Part shown: piece after piece, positions 45,740 through 56,276 of the stretch | Position numbering within the stretch: the stretch's first letter is position 1 | Layout of the letters: each line of letters opens with the position of its first letter | NCBI GenBank assembly: GCA_003635315.1 | Contig: PYJD01000031.1 | Span: 62,001-126,000, forward strand | DNA length: 64,000 bases | From: Candidatus Poribacteria bacterium | GTDB lineage: Bacteria > Poribacteria > WGA-4E > WGA-3G | Reading direction: 5' to 3' | Program-made: the position numbers and the translations under genes | The notes under the pieces: model-generated | What the model saw: only the letters and a program-made list of their open reading frames with translations | The model's database searches: none | Told to the model about the DNA's origin: nothing

Positions 45740-48289
45740 TTACTTTTGTATTGTCATTTTGCGAGTTGTGGTGTATTGTCCTGCTGTTAGAGTGTAGAAA
45801 TATATACCACTTGCAACAGGTTCACCCACTTCATTTTTACCATCCCAATAGGCAGCGCGAGTGCGATCTTGGTAAAGTCCTGGTTGCTGATGTCCTAATG
45901 CTATGTTTCGAATCTCTATACCATCAGCTGAATAAATTTGGATGGAAACATCTGATGATTCTGATAGTTGATATGGTATCCACGTTTCAGGATTGAATGG
46001 ATTGGGGTAATTTGGTAGGAGCGTTGTCGTAGTTGGTTTTAGCTGAAGTAGAAACTGTTCCAGAAAATGAATCCCTTTCTGAGTAATCGGATCTAATAAG
46101 TTAAGCTGTTGAGCTTGTATCAACCATTGGTGTATATTTTCAGTCATAAGATTATAATTCTTACTATATTTTCCAGGGGCACCATTACCATCATTCAATA
46201 CTCCTGCAACTTTGATAAGATCAGCAATATCAACGATATTATCCCCATTTACATCTGCTGCATTTTCACCAGTCTGTCCAAAATTTGCCGCAATAAAGAC
46301 TAAATCATTAACATCCACAACACCATCGTTATTAACGTCTTCTTCTATGCGTTGAGAAGAGAAAAAAGAGGAATAATCCCAAAATAGAATTGTTCCATCA
46401 ACTCCTAATGTTGCGAGCGTATTCCCATCCGGACTAAACTCTATGTCATCAATTCCATTTGGCATACCAGTAAGAATAGATTTAAGTTCTCCATTTGATG
46501 TGTCCCAGATTCGTATTGTTCCATCGTCTATAGCTCCAGCAGAAATAATACTTTTCCCATCTGGACTGAAAGTAATATTAACATGTCTATCCGTATGTCC
46601 TGTGGTGATAATCGTTCGTTCACCAGTAAATATATCCCATATATTCACCTTTAGTGATCCACTCACAGAAGCGATCAATCTTCCATCTGGACTGAATACT
46701 ATATTTGTTCCAATGGCAGATTGTTGTGGTATATTAGTAATAAGCAGTTTTGTTGAAAAGTCCCATAATTTTATACCAGATATATTTCCTGTAGCCAAGA
46801 TTCTTCCATTTGGACTAAACGCAATCCTCTTGGTTGCATTAAATTCTGGTGGAATAGTCCACAATGGCTGATAGGATTTTGTATCCCAGAGTATGACCGG
46901 ACCTTTGTTCACAGACGCAGCAACAATGGGTTCGTATGGATGGAATGCAACATAACTCACATTATTTTGATGTCCATACAGAATTGCTTTTGTTTTACCC
47001 GTCGTCACATCCCATAACCTCACAGAATCTTCATTTGCATTCCAAATAGATTTATACCTAATAGATGTTTCAGAACCCGTAGCAATGGTTCGTCCATCTG
47101 GACTATACGATACAGATGCTAATGGATCAAATTGACCATGGCCAGTACTGATGAGTTTTCCAGTTGTAATATCCAAAAGACGAAGTGTGTTATCACGGCC
47201 AATTGATACGACAGTTTCACCATCTGGGCTAAAGTCAATTTCAGACCATAAAGCAAGGTGATTATTTATGGTCTTTCTCTTCTCAAGTGTTTGACTATCC
47301 CATAGATGAATTGTTCCATCCATACTACCACTGACCAACGTGTGTCCGTCATGACTAAATGCTACACTAATAGCGGAAGAAGTATGTGCAATGCGTGTAT
47401 TCATGTGACTCATTGTATTCATATCCCATAGACATAAAATTCCATCATCACAAACACTTGAAAGGATACTACCGTCTTGATTATAATCTATGCTATTTAC
47501 CCCAATCATGTGTCCCAATAGGGTCTGTATCAATGAACCCGTTTCTACATCCCATAGATGTATGGATGTATTCCAACGACCTTCACAACTTGCCAGTGTT
47601 TTACCATCTGGACTAAATGAAATATCCGGTACACCAAAGGAACCATGCAGACTATTTGTTAGAATCGTCTTAATTAGTGAACCATTAGTAACATCCCATA
47701 GCTTAATTGTATTACGGTTATCATAACCGCCTGTAGCGAGGGTTTTTCCATCTGGACTGAATTCAAGACAGGTCACATCATCCTCATGTCCTTCGAGGGT
47801 TGTGATAATTGATCCAGTATCCACATTCCATAGTTTCACAGATGAATCCCGGTTCCAACTACATGTAGCGAGGATTTTTCCATCTGGACTAAATTCCAGA
47901 TCAGTAATCTCATCTGCGTGAGCAGAGAGAACCGTTATGAGTTCACCTGTGTGTACATCCCATAATATGAATTCTCCTGAACTACTACTTGCCAATGTAT
48001 TCCCATCTGGACTGAATGATACACTTGTTACACTTCTTGAATGATTCGTTAAGAGCTTTTGTTCCTTACCGGAATTTGCAGAATATAGCCAAACGCCAAT
48101 TGAACTTGACACTGCTATGTGTGAATTGTCAGGCGAAAAGATGATATTTCCAGTAATCTCTCCTTTACCAAGCCGTTTTTTGGCACCATTAGGTAGTTCC
48201 CATTCTGTGTAATCTTGGGCAAATACGGCACATGAATAATAACATGTCATTAGAAGTAAGATAGCAATGGATAGTTGGCACTTTTTCAT
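45740..48289 (-). CDS. Secreted WD40-dockerin-sorting-domain protein (array member 1)
   Basis: 849 residues. Signal peptide 1-24 (ending CAVFA), then the array signature (YTEWELPNGAKKRLGKG), about 14 WD40 blades (45-640), a duplicated Ca-binding dockerin-type module at about 651-700 (DVNNDGVVDVNDL, DVNGDNIVDIADL), a ~60-residue helical linker, and a C-terminal domain (about 759-849) opening LPNYPNPFNPETWIPYQL and ending ATxKM-like TTTRKMTIQK. The last domain resembles FlgD-Ig/type IX type-A sorting domains. Last gene of the array, 9 bp after member 2. Surface display and protein binding are inferred. Confidence 0.9.
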   Translation of the reverse strand: MKKCQLSIAILLLMTCYYSCAVFAQDYTEWELPNGAKKRLGKGEITGNIIFSPDNSHIAVSSSIGVWLYSANSGKEQKLLTNHSRSVTSVSFSPDGNTLASSSSGEFILWDVHTGELITVLSAHADEITDLEFSPDGKILATCSWNRDSSVKLWNVDTGSIITTLEGHEDDVTCLEFSPDGKTLATGGYDNRNTIKLWDVTNGSLIKTILTNSLHGSFGVPDISFSPDGKTLASCEGRWNTSIHLWDVETGSLIQTLLGHMIGVNSIDYNQDGSILSSVCDDGILCLWDMNTMSHMNTRIAHTSSAISVAFSHDGHTLVSGSMDGTIHLWDSQTLEKRKTINNHLALWSEIDFSPDGETVVSIGRDNTLRLLDITTGKLISTGHGQFDPLASVSYSPDGRTIATGSETSIRYKSIWNANEDSVRLWDVTTGKTKAILYGHQNNVSYVAFHPYEPIVAASVNKGPVILWDTKSYQPLWTIPPEFNATKRIAFSPNGRILATGNISGIKLWDFSTKLLITNIPQQSAIGTNIVFSPDGRLIASVSGSLKVNIWDIFTGERTIITTGHTDRHVNITFSPDGKSIISAGAIDDGTIRIWDTSNGELKSILTGMPNGIDDIEFSPDGNTLATLGVDGTILFWDYSSFFSSQRIEEDVNNDGVVDVNDLVFIAANFGQTGENAADVNGDNIVDIADLIKVAGVLNDGNGAPGKYSKNYNLMTENIHQWLIQAQQLNLLDPITQKGIHFLEQFLLQLKPTTTTLLPNYPNPFNPETWIPYQLSESSDVSIQIYSADGIEIRNIALGHQQPGLYQDRTRAAYWDGKNEVGEPVASGIYFYTLTAGQYTTTRKMTIQK

Positions 48290-48298
48290 TTTATTCTC

Positions 48299-50824
48299 CT
48301 ATTTCCGTATTAGCAATTTTCTGGTAGCGATAAACTGACCTGAAGAGAGTGTATAAAAATAATTACCACTCGCTACGCGTTCACCATATTCGTTCTTTCC
48401 ATCCCAATATGCTGCACGGGATCGGGAATGATAGATTCCTGCAGGTTGTAATCCAACTTCTATTATCCGAACTAACTCACCATTAGCAGTATAGATACGA
48501 ATAGTTACATTTGAAGGTATTTTAAGTTGATAGGGTATCCAAGTTTCTGGATTAGCAGGATTAGGGTAATTTGGTAAGAGCATTGTATTTTCTGGAGCTA
48601 ACATCAATATGATACTTTCAAGTACAGCAATACCTTTTTGTTGTTTTGAAGTTTTATTCGGAAGCATCTGAGATTGTGTTAACCATTGTTGAAGTTTAGT
48701 AGGGTTCAAAATACTATTAGAATCTACAAATTTCCGGGGTGCATTATTAACACCTTCAAGTGCAGCTGCAACTAACAATAGATCCTCAATGTTAACGACT
48801 CCATCATTGTTAATGTCAGCACTATTTTCTGTACCTGTTTTTCCAAATTGTATAGCGATATAGATCAGATCTTGTAAATCAACCACACCATCAGAATTTA
48901 CATCTTCTCTGGATTTTTCTTGTATATCTTTCGTATCCAAAATTGAATTGTAATCCCATAATAACACTGTCCCGTCCATACTCCCACTTGCAAATGTTTG
49001 TCCATCGGCACTGAATACTACATCCAATACACTATATCCATGTCCCTTCAGTGTTCTTACTAATTCACCAGTATTTACGTACCAAACTTTCACACTACTA
49101 TCATCCCATCCACCACAACTCACGATATATTTTCCTTCTTTACTAAATGCTATTTTCCTGACCTCATCTCTATGTGCTGAATGAATTACCCTCGAATCTT
49201 CACTTGACATATCCCAAAAGAAAATCGAATTGTCCTTACCACAACTTGCCAGAATACTTCCATCATGATTAAAATCAACACAATGGACTCTGTCAGTATG
49301 ACCTTTAAATGTAGAAATGTTATATCCTGTTGAAACATCCCATATACGTACTGTTTGATCATTGCTTCCGCTCGCAAGGATACGTCCATCTGGACTGAAT
49401 TTTACGGAAGTTACACCAGCGGTATGACCGATAAATGCATCTATATGTGTCCTTCCCACATACCAGATATGAACAGCAGTATTGTATTCATAACCCCCTG
49501 CGAGGAATTGACCATCAGGACTATAGTCTAAACCAACAAAAAATGCACTTGATGTTAGATTCTCACCGCCATTTCCTGTTAGTATCGCAAGATGTGTTTG
49601 AAGGTTAACATCCCAAATATGTGTTTCTCTACCATCTTGACTTGCAAGAATATTACCATCTGGACTGAAAACCAAACCGGAAAATAGATTGTACCAATCA
49701 TTCACATAAAAGTGGCCAACTCGTTCGGTAGATGAAGTATTCCACAGATTTATTTGATAAAGACTTCCAGTTGCAAGAATGTCTCTAACTGGACTAAATG
49801 CTACGGCTCGAATTCCAGTTGTATGTCCTTTAATTGAGAAAATACGTTCACCAGAATTTGCATCCCAGGTGAATAAACTATCTGAACTACCACTTGCGAG
49901 TTTCGTACCATCAGGACTGAACACTATCGTATATACACTCTCCTTTTTATGTCCAAAAAAATCTGTGATATGTTCTCGTGTATCAACATTCAATAGATAT
50001 AACCTACCATATCTATTACCAATAGCAATAGTACTTCCGTCAGGACTAAAAGCAATTTCAGAGATATTTTCTTCTAATTGAATTGGATGATTTCTATCAG
50101 AAATTACATCCAATATATTCACTCTATTCTGATTGGAACTTATACTTGCTACTTTACTTCCGTCAGGACTAAAGATAACTTTTGAAATGCTATTACGATG
50201 GTTAGTAAGAACTTTCTTCTGTGTAGCCGTTGCAACATCCCACAAACGTACGGTATCATGCCAATTTCCACTTGCAAGGGTGTTCCCATCAGGACTGAAG
50301 GCAAGTGAATCCACACTACCGGTATGTCCTGTAAGAGTCGTTATCTTTTCACCCGAAACGATGTCCCATAATACTATCGTTTTGCCAATTCCTGCAGCAA
50401 AGATATTACCATCAGGACTAATTACAGCTGTTCGCCTATGGGTTGTGTCTCCTTGGATCTCTGATATTAAACTGTCATCCTCCATTGATCGAATATGATA
50501 TCTATTTTCTATGTCCACAGTTACAAACATCTCCCCATTCGGACTAACACCAAGTATGTCTCTATCATAGGTCGAAATAAAACTTAATTCCACGCCAGTT
50601 TGTGCATCATAAGTCCAAATACCATTATCGCATTCAACAATCAATCTTGTTCCGTCAGGTGAATACGTAAGATTACTCACTTCCCCTTTGCCAATTCTTA
50701 ATTTTGCGCCTTCAGGTAAATCCCACTTCATATAATCATTTGCAAAAGAAAGGGGGAGAAACAGTACAGAAATATATAGAATTATAAGTATTACTTGTTT
50801 GATAGTCTTCATAATAGTCCTCAT
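48299..50824 (-). CDS. Secreted WD40-dockerin-sorting-domain protein (array member 2)
   Basis: 841 residues. The start at 50824 overlaps the TGA of member 3 by 4 bases; the ATG at 50812 has GAGG 6 bp upstream and may be the real start. Signal peptide to about residue 29 (PLSFA), then MKWDLPEGAKLRIGKG, WD40 blades, the dockerin pair (DVNSDGVVDLQDL, DINNDGVVNIEDL) and the terminal domain, in which the usual PNPFNPE reads PNPANPE. The first two blades are degenerate (ISTYDRDILGVSPNGEMF). Otherwise built as its neighbours. Confidence 0.9.
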   Translation of the reverse strand: MRTIMKTIKQVILIILYISVLFLPLSFANDYMKWDLPEGAKLRIGKGEVSNLTYSPDGTRLIVECDNGIWTYDAQTGVELSFISTYDRDILGVSPNGEMFVTVDIENRYHIRSMEDDSLISEIQGDTTHRRTAVISPDGNIFAAGIGKTIVLWDIVSGEKITTLTGHTGSVDSLAFSPDGNTLASGNWHDTVRLWDVATATQKKVLTNHRNSISKVIFSPDGSKVASISSNQNRVNILDVISDRNHPIQLEENISEIAFSPDGSTIAIGNRYGRLYLLNVDTREHITDFFGHKKESVYTIVFSPDGTKLASGSSDSLFTWDANSGERIFSIKGHTTGIRAVAFSPVRDILATGSLYQINLWNTSSTERVGHFYVNDWYNLFSGLVFSPDGNILASQDGRETHIWDVNLQTHLAILTGNGGENLTSSAFFVGLDYSPDGQFLAGGYEYNTAVHIWYVGRTHIDAFIGHTAGVTSVKFSPDGRILASGSNDQTVRIWDVSTGYNISTFKGHTDRVHCVDFNHDGSILASCGKDNSIFFWDMSSEDSRVIHSAHRDEVRKIAFSKEGKYIVSCGGWDDSSVKVWYVNTGELVRTLKGHGYSVLDVVFSADGQTFASGSMDGTVLLWDYNSILDTKDIQEKSREDVNSDGVVDLQDLIYIAIQFGKTGTENSADINNDGVVNIEDLLLVAAALEGVNNAPRKFVDSNSILNPTKLQQWLTQSQMLPNKTSKQQKGIAVLESIILMLAPENTMLLPNYPNPANPETWIPYQLKIPSNVTIRIYTANGELVRIIEVGLQPAGIYHSRSRAAYWDGKNEYGERVASGNYFYTLSSGQFIATRKLLIRK

Positions 50825-53325
50825 TTTACAATTACCATTTGTCGTGTGGCACTAAATTGTCCTGCAGTAAATTCGTATAAATATAAACCACTTGCCACAG
50901 GTTCACCCAGTTCATTCTTACCATCCCAATATGCTGCGTGTGAACGAGAATTGTATAGTCCTGGTTGCCTATGTCCTAATGCTATATTCCGAATCAATTG
51001 TCCATTAGATGCATATATACGGATTGTAACATCTGATGGTTCAGATAGTTGGTACGGTATCCACGTTTCAGGATTGAAGGGGTTGGGGTAATTTGGAAGT
51101 ACTGTGGTTTTTTCAGGATAGATACGTTTTAAGAGTTGTTCAAGGAAGTATATTCCCTTTTGTAACACTGGGTCTGTAATGTTTTGTGTTTGCTCTTGTG
51201 TCAACCACTCCTTGACCGAACCTATATTTAGATAATTGGTATATGAGCCATCTGGTGGAGCAGCAGCATCCCCATTAATTTCTGCTGCAACCAAGATAAG
51301 ATCCGTAATATCAACAACACCATCTTCATTGACATCAGCTGCATTCGGACCTGTTTTATTAAAGTTTGTAGCAACTACAATCAAATCCTTAATGTCAACA
51401 ATGCCATCCCGATTTATATCAACTGTTGATGACTTGGGTTGAATTATGTCTTCAAAATCCCACAAATAGATCACTCCTCCATCACCGGCAGTTGCAACTG
51501 TGCTTCCATCTTTACTGATCCTAATTTGACCTAAGCCAGCCGGTATCCCAGTAAATTCATGTACTATTTCCGCTGTTCCAGGATCCCAGAATGATATAGT
51601 ATCACCATCAAAATTATCTTGTGCAATTAGGAACTTTCCATTAGGACTATAAGCAAAGTCACCAATTCTGCTATATGGCTTGATGAGTTCTCTCTTAAGT
51701 GTTCCCGTTTCCACATCCCATAAAATCACAAAATTTGGTATACCTACGGCTGCAAGTGTGTTTCCATTAGGACTGAATGTCAATGACCTAATCCTATAAG
51801 AACTAAGATAGAATCTTCTTAACTTCTGTCTACTTGATATATCCCATAACAGTAATGAACCCCATCCTCCAGATGCCAACATTTGACCATCCGGACTAAA
51901 TGCTAAATAACCTGTAGACTGGGTTGGTTCAGTTAAAGTGGCAATGTGATTTCCTGTCAGTGTATCCCATAGATTTACATTTCTATCTCTACCTCCTGTG
52001 GCAAGCATCTTTCCATCAGGACTGAATCTTACAACATGAATGTCTCCATTATGTCCCATTAGTATCCGTTTAGTTTCTCCAGTTTCTACATCCCATAATC
52101 GAGCAGATCTATCATGAAAACTGCCACTACTTGCAATAGTTTTACCATCTGGACTTATATCAATTGATTGAATATAATCTGTATGACCGATTAATGTATT
52201 TATTCTTTTCCCAGTTTCTGTATTCCAAAGGTGTAACTTGTTATCCCAACTACTTCCAACTAATAGATCTCCATTAGAACTCAGATCAATACTCCTGAAT
52301 CCTGTTAAATGACCTGAAATCTTAGTAATGGTATCTAAAGTCGCAGCATTTCTGATGCGTATAGTTCCATCAAGACTACTACTTACTAAAAGGTTGCCAT
52401 CTGGACTATATAGGACATTTTGTACTCTGTATGTATGGTCAAGGAGAGTTGTTTTGTATGTTCCACTGCGCGCATCCCATAATACGACCGTTCCATCATA
52501 ACCTCCACTCGTAAGCGTTCTCCCATCTGGACTAAAAGATACACTGTTAACAAGTTTTGTATGTCCAGAAAGTGAATGAACCAGTTCTCCTGTGTCAGTA
52601 TTCCATAGACGAATGGTGTTATCTAACCAATCACTACCTCCAGCAAGTATACTTCCATCAGGACTAAATGCTAAACTCTGGATACCTTCTTCATGTCCTA
52701 TGATAGTCTTTTTTAATTTGAGGGTATCAACATCCCATAACATCACCTCATTTTCATCTTCTGTGCAACTTGCAAGAGTTTTTCCGTCAGGACTAAATGT
52801 CACATCTATTACTCCATCCGAATGTTCAGTGAATATTTTTAAAGATCCACCACTTTTCACATCCCATAATATCACTGATTCGTCTAACCTCCCTCCACAA
52901 CTGGCAAGTATACTCCCATCAGGACTAAATGCGACACCACGGATTTCATCTTGATGACCCATAAATCTTCTTATGACTTTTCCTGTGGAGACATCCCATA
53001 GAGATAATTTCCCTTCCCAACTCCCAATTGCCATCGTCTTTCCGTCCGGACTGTAAGCTACACTCGCATCACCTTCTTTATGTTCAAATAACAAATTGAG
53101 TTCTTTTCCTGAATACACATCATAAATCCATGTTCCGATAGGTGTTGAAACTGCAAGTGTTTTGCTATTAGGAGAAAATGCAATATCTCCATATAACATA
53201 CCTTTTCCAATTCTTAATTTTGCACGTTCCGGTAAATTCCATCTCATATACTCTTGTGCATTTAAAGTGAATGGTGATGCTATTATCATTAAAAAGATGA
53301 AGGAAAAATATCGTAATTTTTTCAT
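50821..53325 (-). CDS. Secreted WD40-dockerin-sorting-domain protein (array member 3)
   Basis: 834 residues. Signal peptide 1-23 (TLNA), EYMRWNLPERAKLRIGKG, then about 14 WD40 blades. The dockerin pair DINRDGIVDIKDL/DVNEDGVVDITDL starts near residue 640, and the terminal domain is complete, ending ATRQMVIVK-TGA. That TGA overlaps the next start (ATGA), showing translational coupling inside the array and normal use of UGA as a stop. Blades in the middle (ISGHLTGFRSIDLSSNG) are more divergent than the flanking ones. Confidence 0.9.
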   Translation of the reverse strand: MKKLRYFSFIFLMIIASPFTLNAQEYMRWNLPERAKLRIGKGMLYGDIAFSPNSKTLAVSTPIGTWIYDVYSGKELNLLFEHKEGDASVAYSPDGKTMAIGSWEGKLSLWDVSTGKVIRRFMGHQDEIRGVAFSPDGSILASCGGRLDESVILWDVKSGGSLKIFTEHSDGVIDVTFSPDGKTLASCTEDENEVMLWDVDTLKLKKTIIGHEEGIQSLAFSPDGSILAGGSDWLDNTIRLWNTDTGELVHSLSGHTKLVNSVSFSPDGRTLTSGGYDGTVVLWDARSGTYKTTLLDHTYRVQNVLYSPDGNLLVSSSLDGTIRIRNAATLDTITKISGHLTGFRSIDLSSNGDLLVGSSWDNKLHLWNTETGKRINTLIGHTDYIQSIDISPDGKTIASSGSFHDRSARLWDVETGETKRILMGHNGDIHVVRFSPDGKMLATGGRDRNVNLWDTLTGNHIATLTEPTQSTGYLAFSPDGQMLASGGWGSLLLWDISSRQKLRRFYLSSYRIRSLTFSPNGNTLAAVGIPNFVILWDVETGTLKRELIKPYSRIGDFAYSPNGKFLIAQDNFDGDTISFWDPGTAEIVHEFTGIPAGLGQIRISKDGSTVATAGDGGVIYLWDFEDIIQPKSSTVDINRDGIVDIKDLIVVATNFNKTGPNAADVNEDGVVDITDLILVAAEINGDAAAPPDGSYTNYLNIGSVKEWLTQEQTQNITDPVLQKGIYFLEQLLKRIYPEKTTVLPNYPNPFNPETWIPYQLSEPSDVTIRIYASNGQLIRNIALGHRQPGLYNSRSHAAYWDGKNELGEPVASGLYLYEFTAGQFSATRQMVIVK

Positions 53326-53386
53326 AATATGCCTTAAAAATAGTATATATGTAAGGTGATATTGTTCTAATAAATATTGTGTTAAG

Positions 53387-55960
53387 CTACTTGATAATTA
53401 ACATCCGTCGGGTTGCAGTATATTCTCCTGCAGACATAGTACATAAATAAACACCACTTGCAACAGGTTCGCCTGCTTGATTCTTTCCATCCCAATATAT
53501 TGCTACGTCTCTATTAATATACTTGCCAGCAGGTCTATACCCTAAGTCTATATGTCTTACTAAATGTCCATTGGATGTATAGATCTGTATGGAAACATCC
53601 GTCGGTTTAGCCAGTTGGAATGGAATCCACGTTTCTGGATTGAAGGGATTAGGATAATTTGGTAAAAGAACTGTCTCTTTTGGTGTTAGAAGTGCTAAAA
53701 GTTGTTCAAGTACAGCAATTCCCCTTCGGTATTTGTCTGACACATTATTGGTATTTTGTGCTTGATTTAACCACGTTTTAACTGTTTCAATAGCCAAGGG
53801 ATAGTTAGATTTAGAAGTTCCAATTGGTGCACTATCCGTGTTCATAATTGCACCTGCCACCAGCACAATATCTGTAACATCCACAACTCCATCGTTGTTA
53901 ACATCTGCAATATTCTCTGCTCCAATTTTGCCAAATTGTGATGCTACATAGATTAGGTCTTGAATATCCACAACACCATCACTATTAACATCTTCAGGAA
54001 TTATCGTTATCTCTTCTATACCGTTTATAGAGGTCCAATCCCAAACTAATGCTGTTCCATCTGTGCTCACACTCACAAAGTTGCGTCCATCACTGGTGAA
54101 AGAAATTCCATCAATTCTTGAGTAATGACCATAGAGGGGAGGAAGTGGATCACCAGTAAAGACATCCCATAGACGAATAAAGTTGTCCGTAACCCCAACA
54201 CTTGCCAGGGTCTCTCCATCAGGACTAAAAGCTACACTTGTAACCCAACTGGAATGTCCGAATAATTGTCTAATTTGTTTGCCAGTGTTAACATCCCATA
54301 AAATCACAGTATTGTCTTTACTCCCACTGGCAACGATATTTCCTTTCTGATTATAGGCAACAGAATTGACATGATCAGTATGTCCTTTGAATGTAGTAAT
54401 TAATTCCTCATTTTCAACATCCCAAAATCCTACGGTATTATCTCGACTTCCGCTTACCAGATAACGACAATCAGGACTGAAGGCAATAGAATAAATACCA
54501 TCACTATGTCCAACAAGTGTTCCTTTGAGAGTACGACCTGAATACCATAATTGCACGGTACCGTCACTACTTCCGCTTGCCAGATATCTACCATCTGGAC
54601 TATAGACAATTGATGCGATACCATAACCTGATGCTCCATTACCTAAATAACCTTTGAGAGTTGCAATGGGAACTCTTTGATTATGATTCCATAAACGGAT
54701 AGACCATCCAATATCACATGCAAGTGTCTGACCATCAGGACTAAACGCCATAGCCCGGTTAAATTCATCAAACTCATAGAGTGTTGTCTTATATTCCCCA
54801 GTGGAAATATCCCATAAATGAATAACGTCTCGACCACCTGTAGCCACTATACGATTATTAGGTGAAATTGCTAGTCCATATAGATAAGAAGTATGTCCTG
54901 GTATTGACATTTTCCTTGCACCTGTCATTACATCCCATAAAAATAATTCTTCGTGTCCTCCACTTACTAATGTTCGACCATCAGGACTGAATGCGAATGT
55001 GGAAATGTATTTCGTATGCAATGTCAGTTCAAATAGTTTCTCCTCAGATTGAAAATCCCATAAGGATAGATTCCTTTTATCGGCATTGGCAATTAATCTA
55101 CCATCTGAACTGAAAGTAGCATTAGTGGTAATAGGTATAGATGCTTCTCCAAGATAATTGCCAGTTTCTATATCCCATTTATATATCTTACTTCTATTAT
55201 TTCCTATATTATTACTGACCGTTGCAAAAGTGTTACTATTGGGATGGAAATGGATTTGTGTAACCCCATTAGTGTGTTTTCTAAGTGTATACCTATTTTC
55301 TCCTGTTGTTATATCCCATATACGTACAGAACAATCCCAACTCCCGGTTACGAGTGTTTTTCCATCTGTATTAAAAACCATTGATGTAATAGTCCTTATG
55401 TGTCCTTTGAATGTGGTTATCTGTACTCCTGTGTTAACATCCCATAAAGTGATTGAATAGTCTGAATTTGCAGTTACAATTGTATTTCTATCCGGACTTA
55501 AAATTACAGAAGTAATAGAATTACCATATGGTGGAATACTCTTCACTATTTTCCCTGTTGTAGTGTCAATTATATGGATATATTGAAATTCATCAAAATA
55601 GGAGAGTGTACTACCATCAGGACTGAATTCTATCAAATTTATCTTTGAATGCACATCAGAGAACAGTTTTAATGTCTTACCTGTATGAGCATCATAAATC
55701 CATATACCGATAGAACTTTTAACAGCAATATACTCTCCATTAGGGGAATATAAAACCTTTTGTATTATCCCTTTACCTAAACGATATTTAGCTTTATCAG
55801 GTAAATTCCATTGAGAAAACTCTTCTCCGACAACACTTGCTGTATTCAAGGAGGTTATCATTAGAAGAATAATGAAGGTATGGATTCCAACAGAACCACT
55901 GAAAAGTTCTCTTAGGATAATCATTCTATTTAAAGTTTTCATAATTAAACCTATAAACAT
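53387..55960 (-). CDS. Secreted WD40-dockerin-sorting-domain protein (array member 4)
   Basis: 857 residues, the longest member, because the N-terminus is extended. From either MFIGLI or MKTLNR the hydrophobic signal segment (GIHTFIILLMITSLNTA) is reached only after about 25-30 residues. Then FSQWNLPDKAKYRLGKG, WD40 blades, the dockerin pair (DVNSDGVVDIQDL, DVNNDGVVDVTDI) and the terminal domain, in which IPYQL reads IPFQL. First gene downstream of the MITE-like element at 55998-56152, so it may need its own promoter. Confidence 0.9.
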   Translation of the reverse strand: MFIGLIMKTLNRMIILRELFSGSVGIHTFIILLMITSLNTASVVGEEFSQWNLPDKAKYRLGKGIIQKVLYSPNGEYIAVKSSIGIWIYDAHTGKTLKLFSDVHSKINLIEFSPDGSTLSYFDEFQYIHIIDTTTGKIVKSIPPYGNSITSVILSPDRNTIVTANSDYSITLWDVNTGVQITTFKGHIRTITSMVFNTDGKTLVTGSWDCSVRIWDITTGENRYTLRKHTNGVTQIHFHPNSNTFATVSNNIGNNRSKIYKWDIETGNYLGEASIPITTNATFSSDGRLIANADKRNLSLWDFQSEEKLFELTLHTKYISTFAFSPDGRTLVSGGHEELFLWDVMTGARKMSIPGHTSYLYGLAISPNNRIVATGGRDVIHLWDISTGEYKTTLYEFDEFNRAMAFSPDGQTLACDIGWSIRLWNHNQRVPIATLKGYLGNGASGYGIASIVYSPDGRYLASGSSDGTVQLWYSGRTLKGTLVGHSDGIYSIAFSPDCRYLVSGSRDNTVGFWDVENEELITTFKGHTDHVNSVAYNQKGNIVASGSKDNTVILWDVNTGKQIRQLFGHSSWVTSVAFSPDGETLASVGVTDNFIRLWDVFTGDPLPPLYGHYSRIDGISFTSDGRNFVSVSTDGTALVWDWTSINGIEEITIIPEDVNSDGVVDIQDLIYVASQFGKIGAENIADVNNDGVVDVTDIVLVAGAIMNTDSAPIGTSKSNYPLAIETVKTWLNQAQNTNNVSDKYRRGIAVLEQLLALLTPKETVLLPNYPNPFNPETWIPFQLAKPTDVSIQIYTSNGHLVRHIDLGYRPAGKYINRDVAIYWDGKNQAGEPVASGVYLCTMSAGEYTATRRMLIIK

Positions 55961-55997
55961 ATCATATTGAAGAATTGATAGAAAATGCTGATTCTAA

Positions 55998-56152
55998 TAC
56001 CATTTCTAATTGCCTAAGTATCATTCCGATACTTGAGTTTCTTTGTAGGAGCGACCTTCTGGTCGCGACCAAAGGTCGCTCCTACAGAAGAGAGTGTTGT
56101 ATTCGGACAACCGATTTATGAAATAATGTCCTATCATTATTTAGAAATGGTA
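55998..56152. repeat. MITE-like element with perfect terminal inverted repeats (copy 3)
   Basis: 155 bp, ends TACCATTTCTAA and TTAGAAATGGTA, exact complements, flanked by TAA on both sides (55995-55997, 56153-56155) as expected of a target-site duplication. The centre holds TAGGAGCGACC facing GGTCGCTCCTA. It fills half of the 55961-56276 gap and splits the gene array; the rest of the gap shows no gene. Confidence 0.82.
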
Positions 56153-56276
56153 TAACTATATTTAGTGTTACAACAGCAATTTTAATGCCAAATAATTGAT
56201 GTGAATTAGTTTGATTCAATGCACAGAATCGTGCATTATGAATTAGAGCGTACGATATTGTGCATTGATCCGTTGT

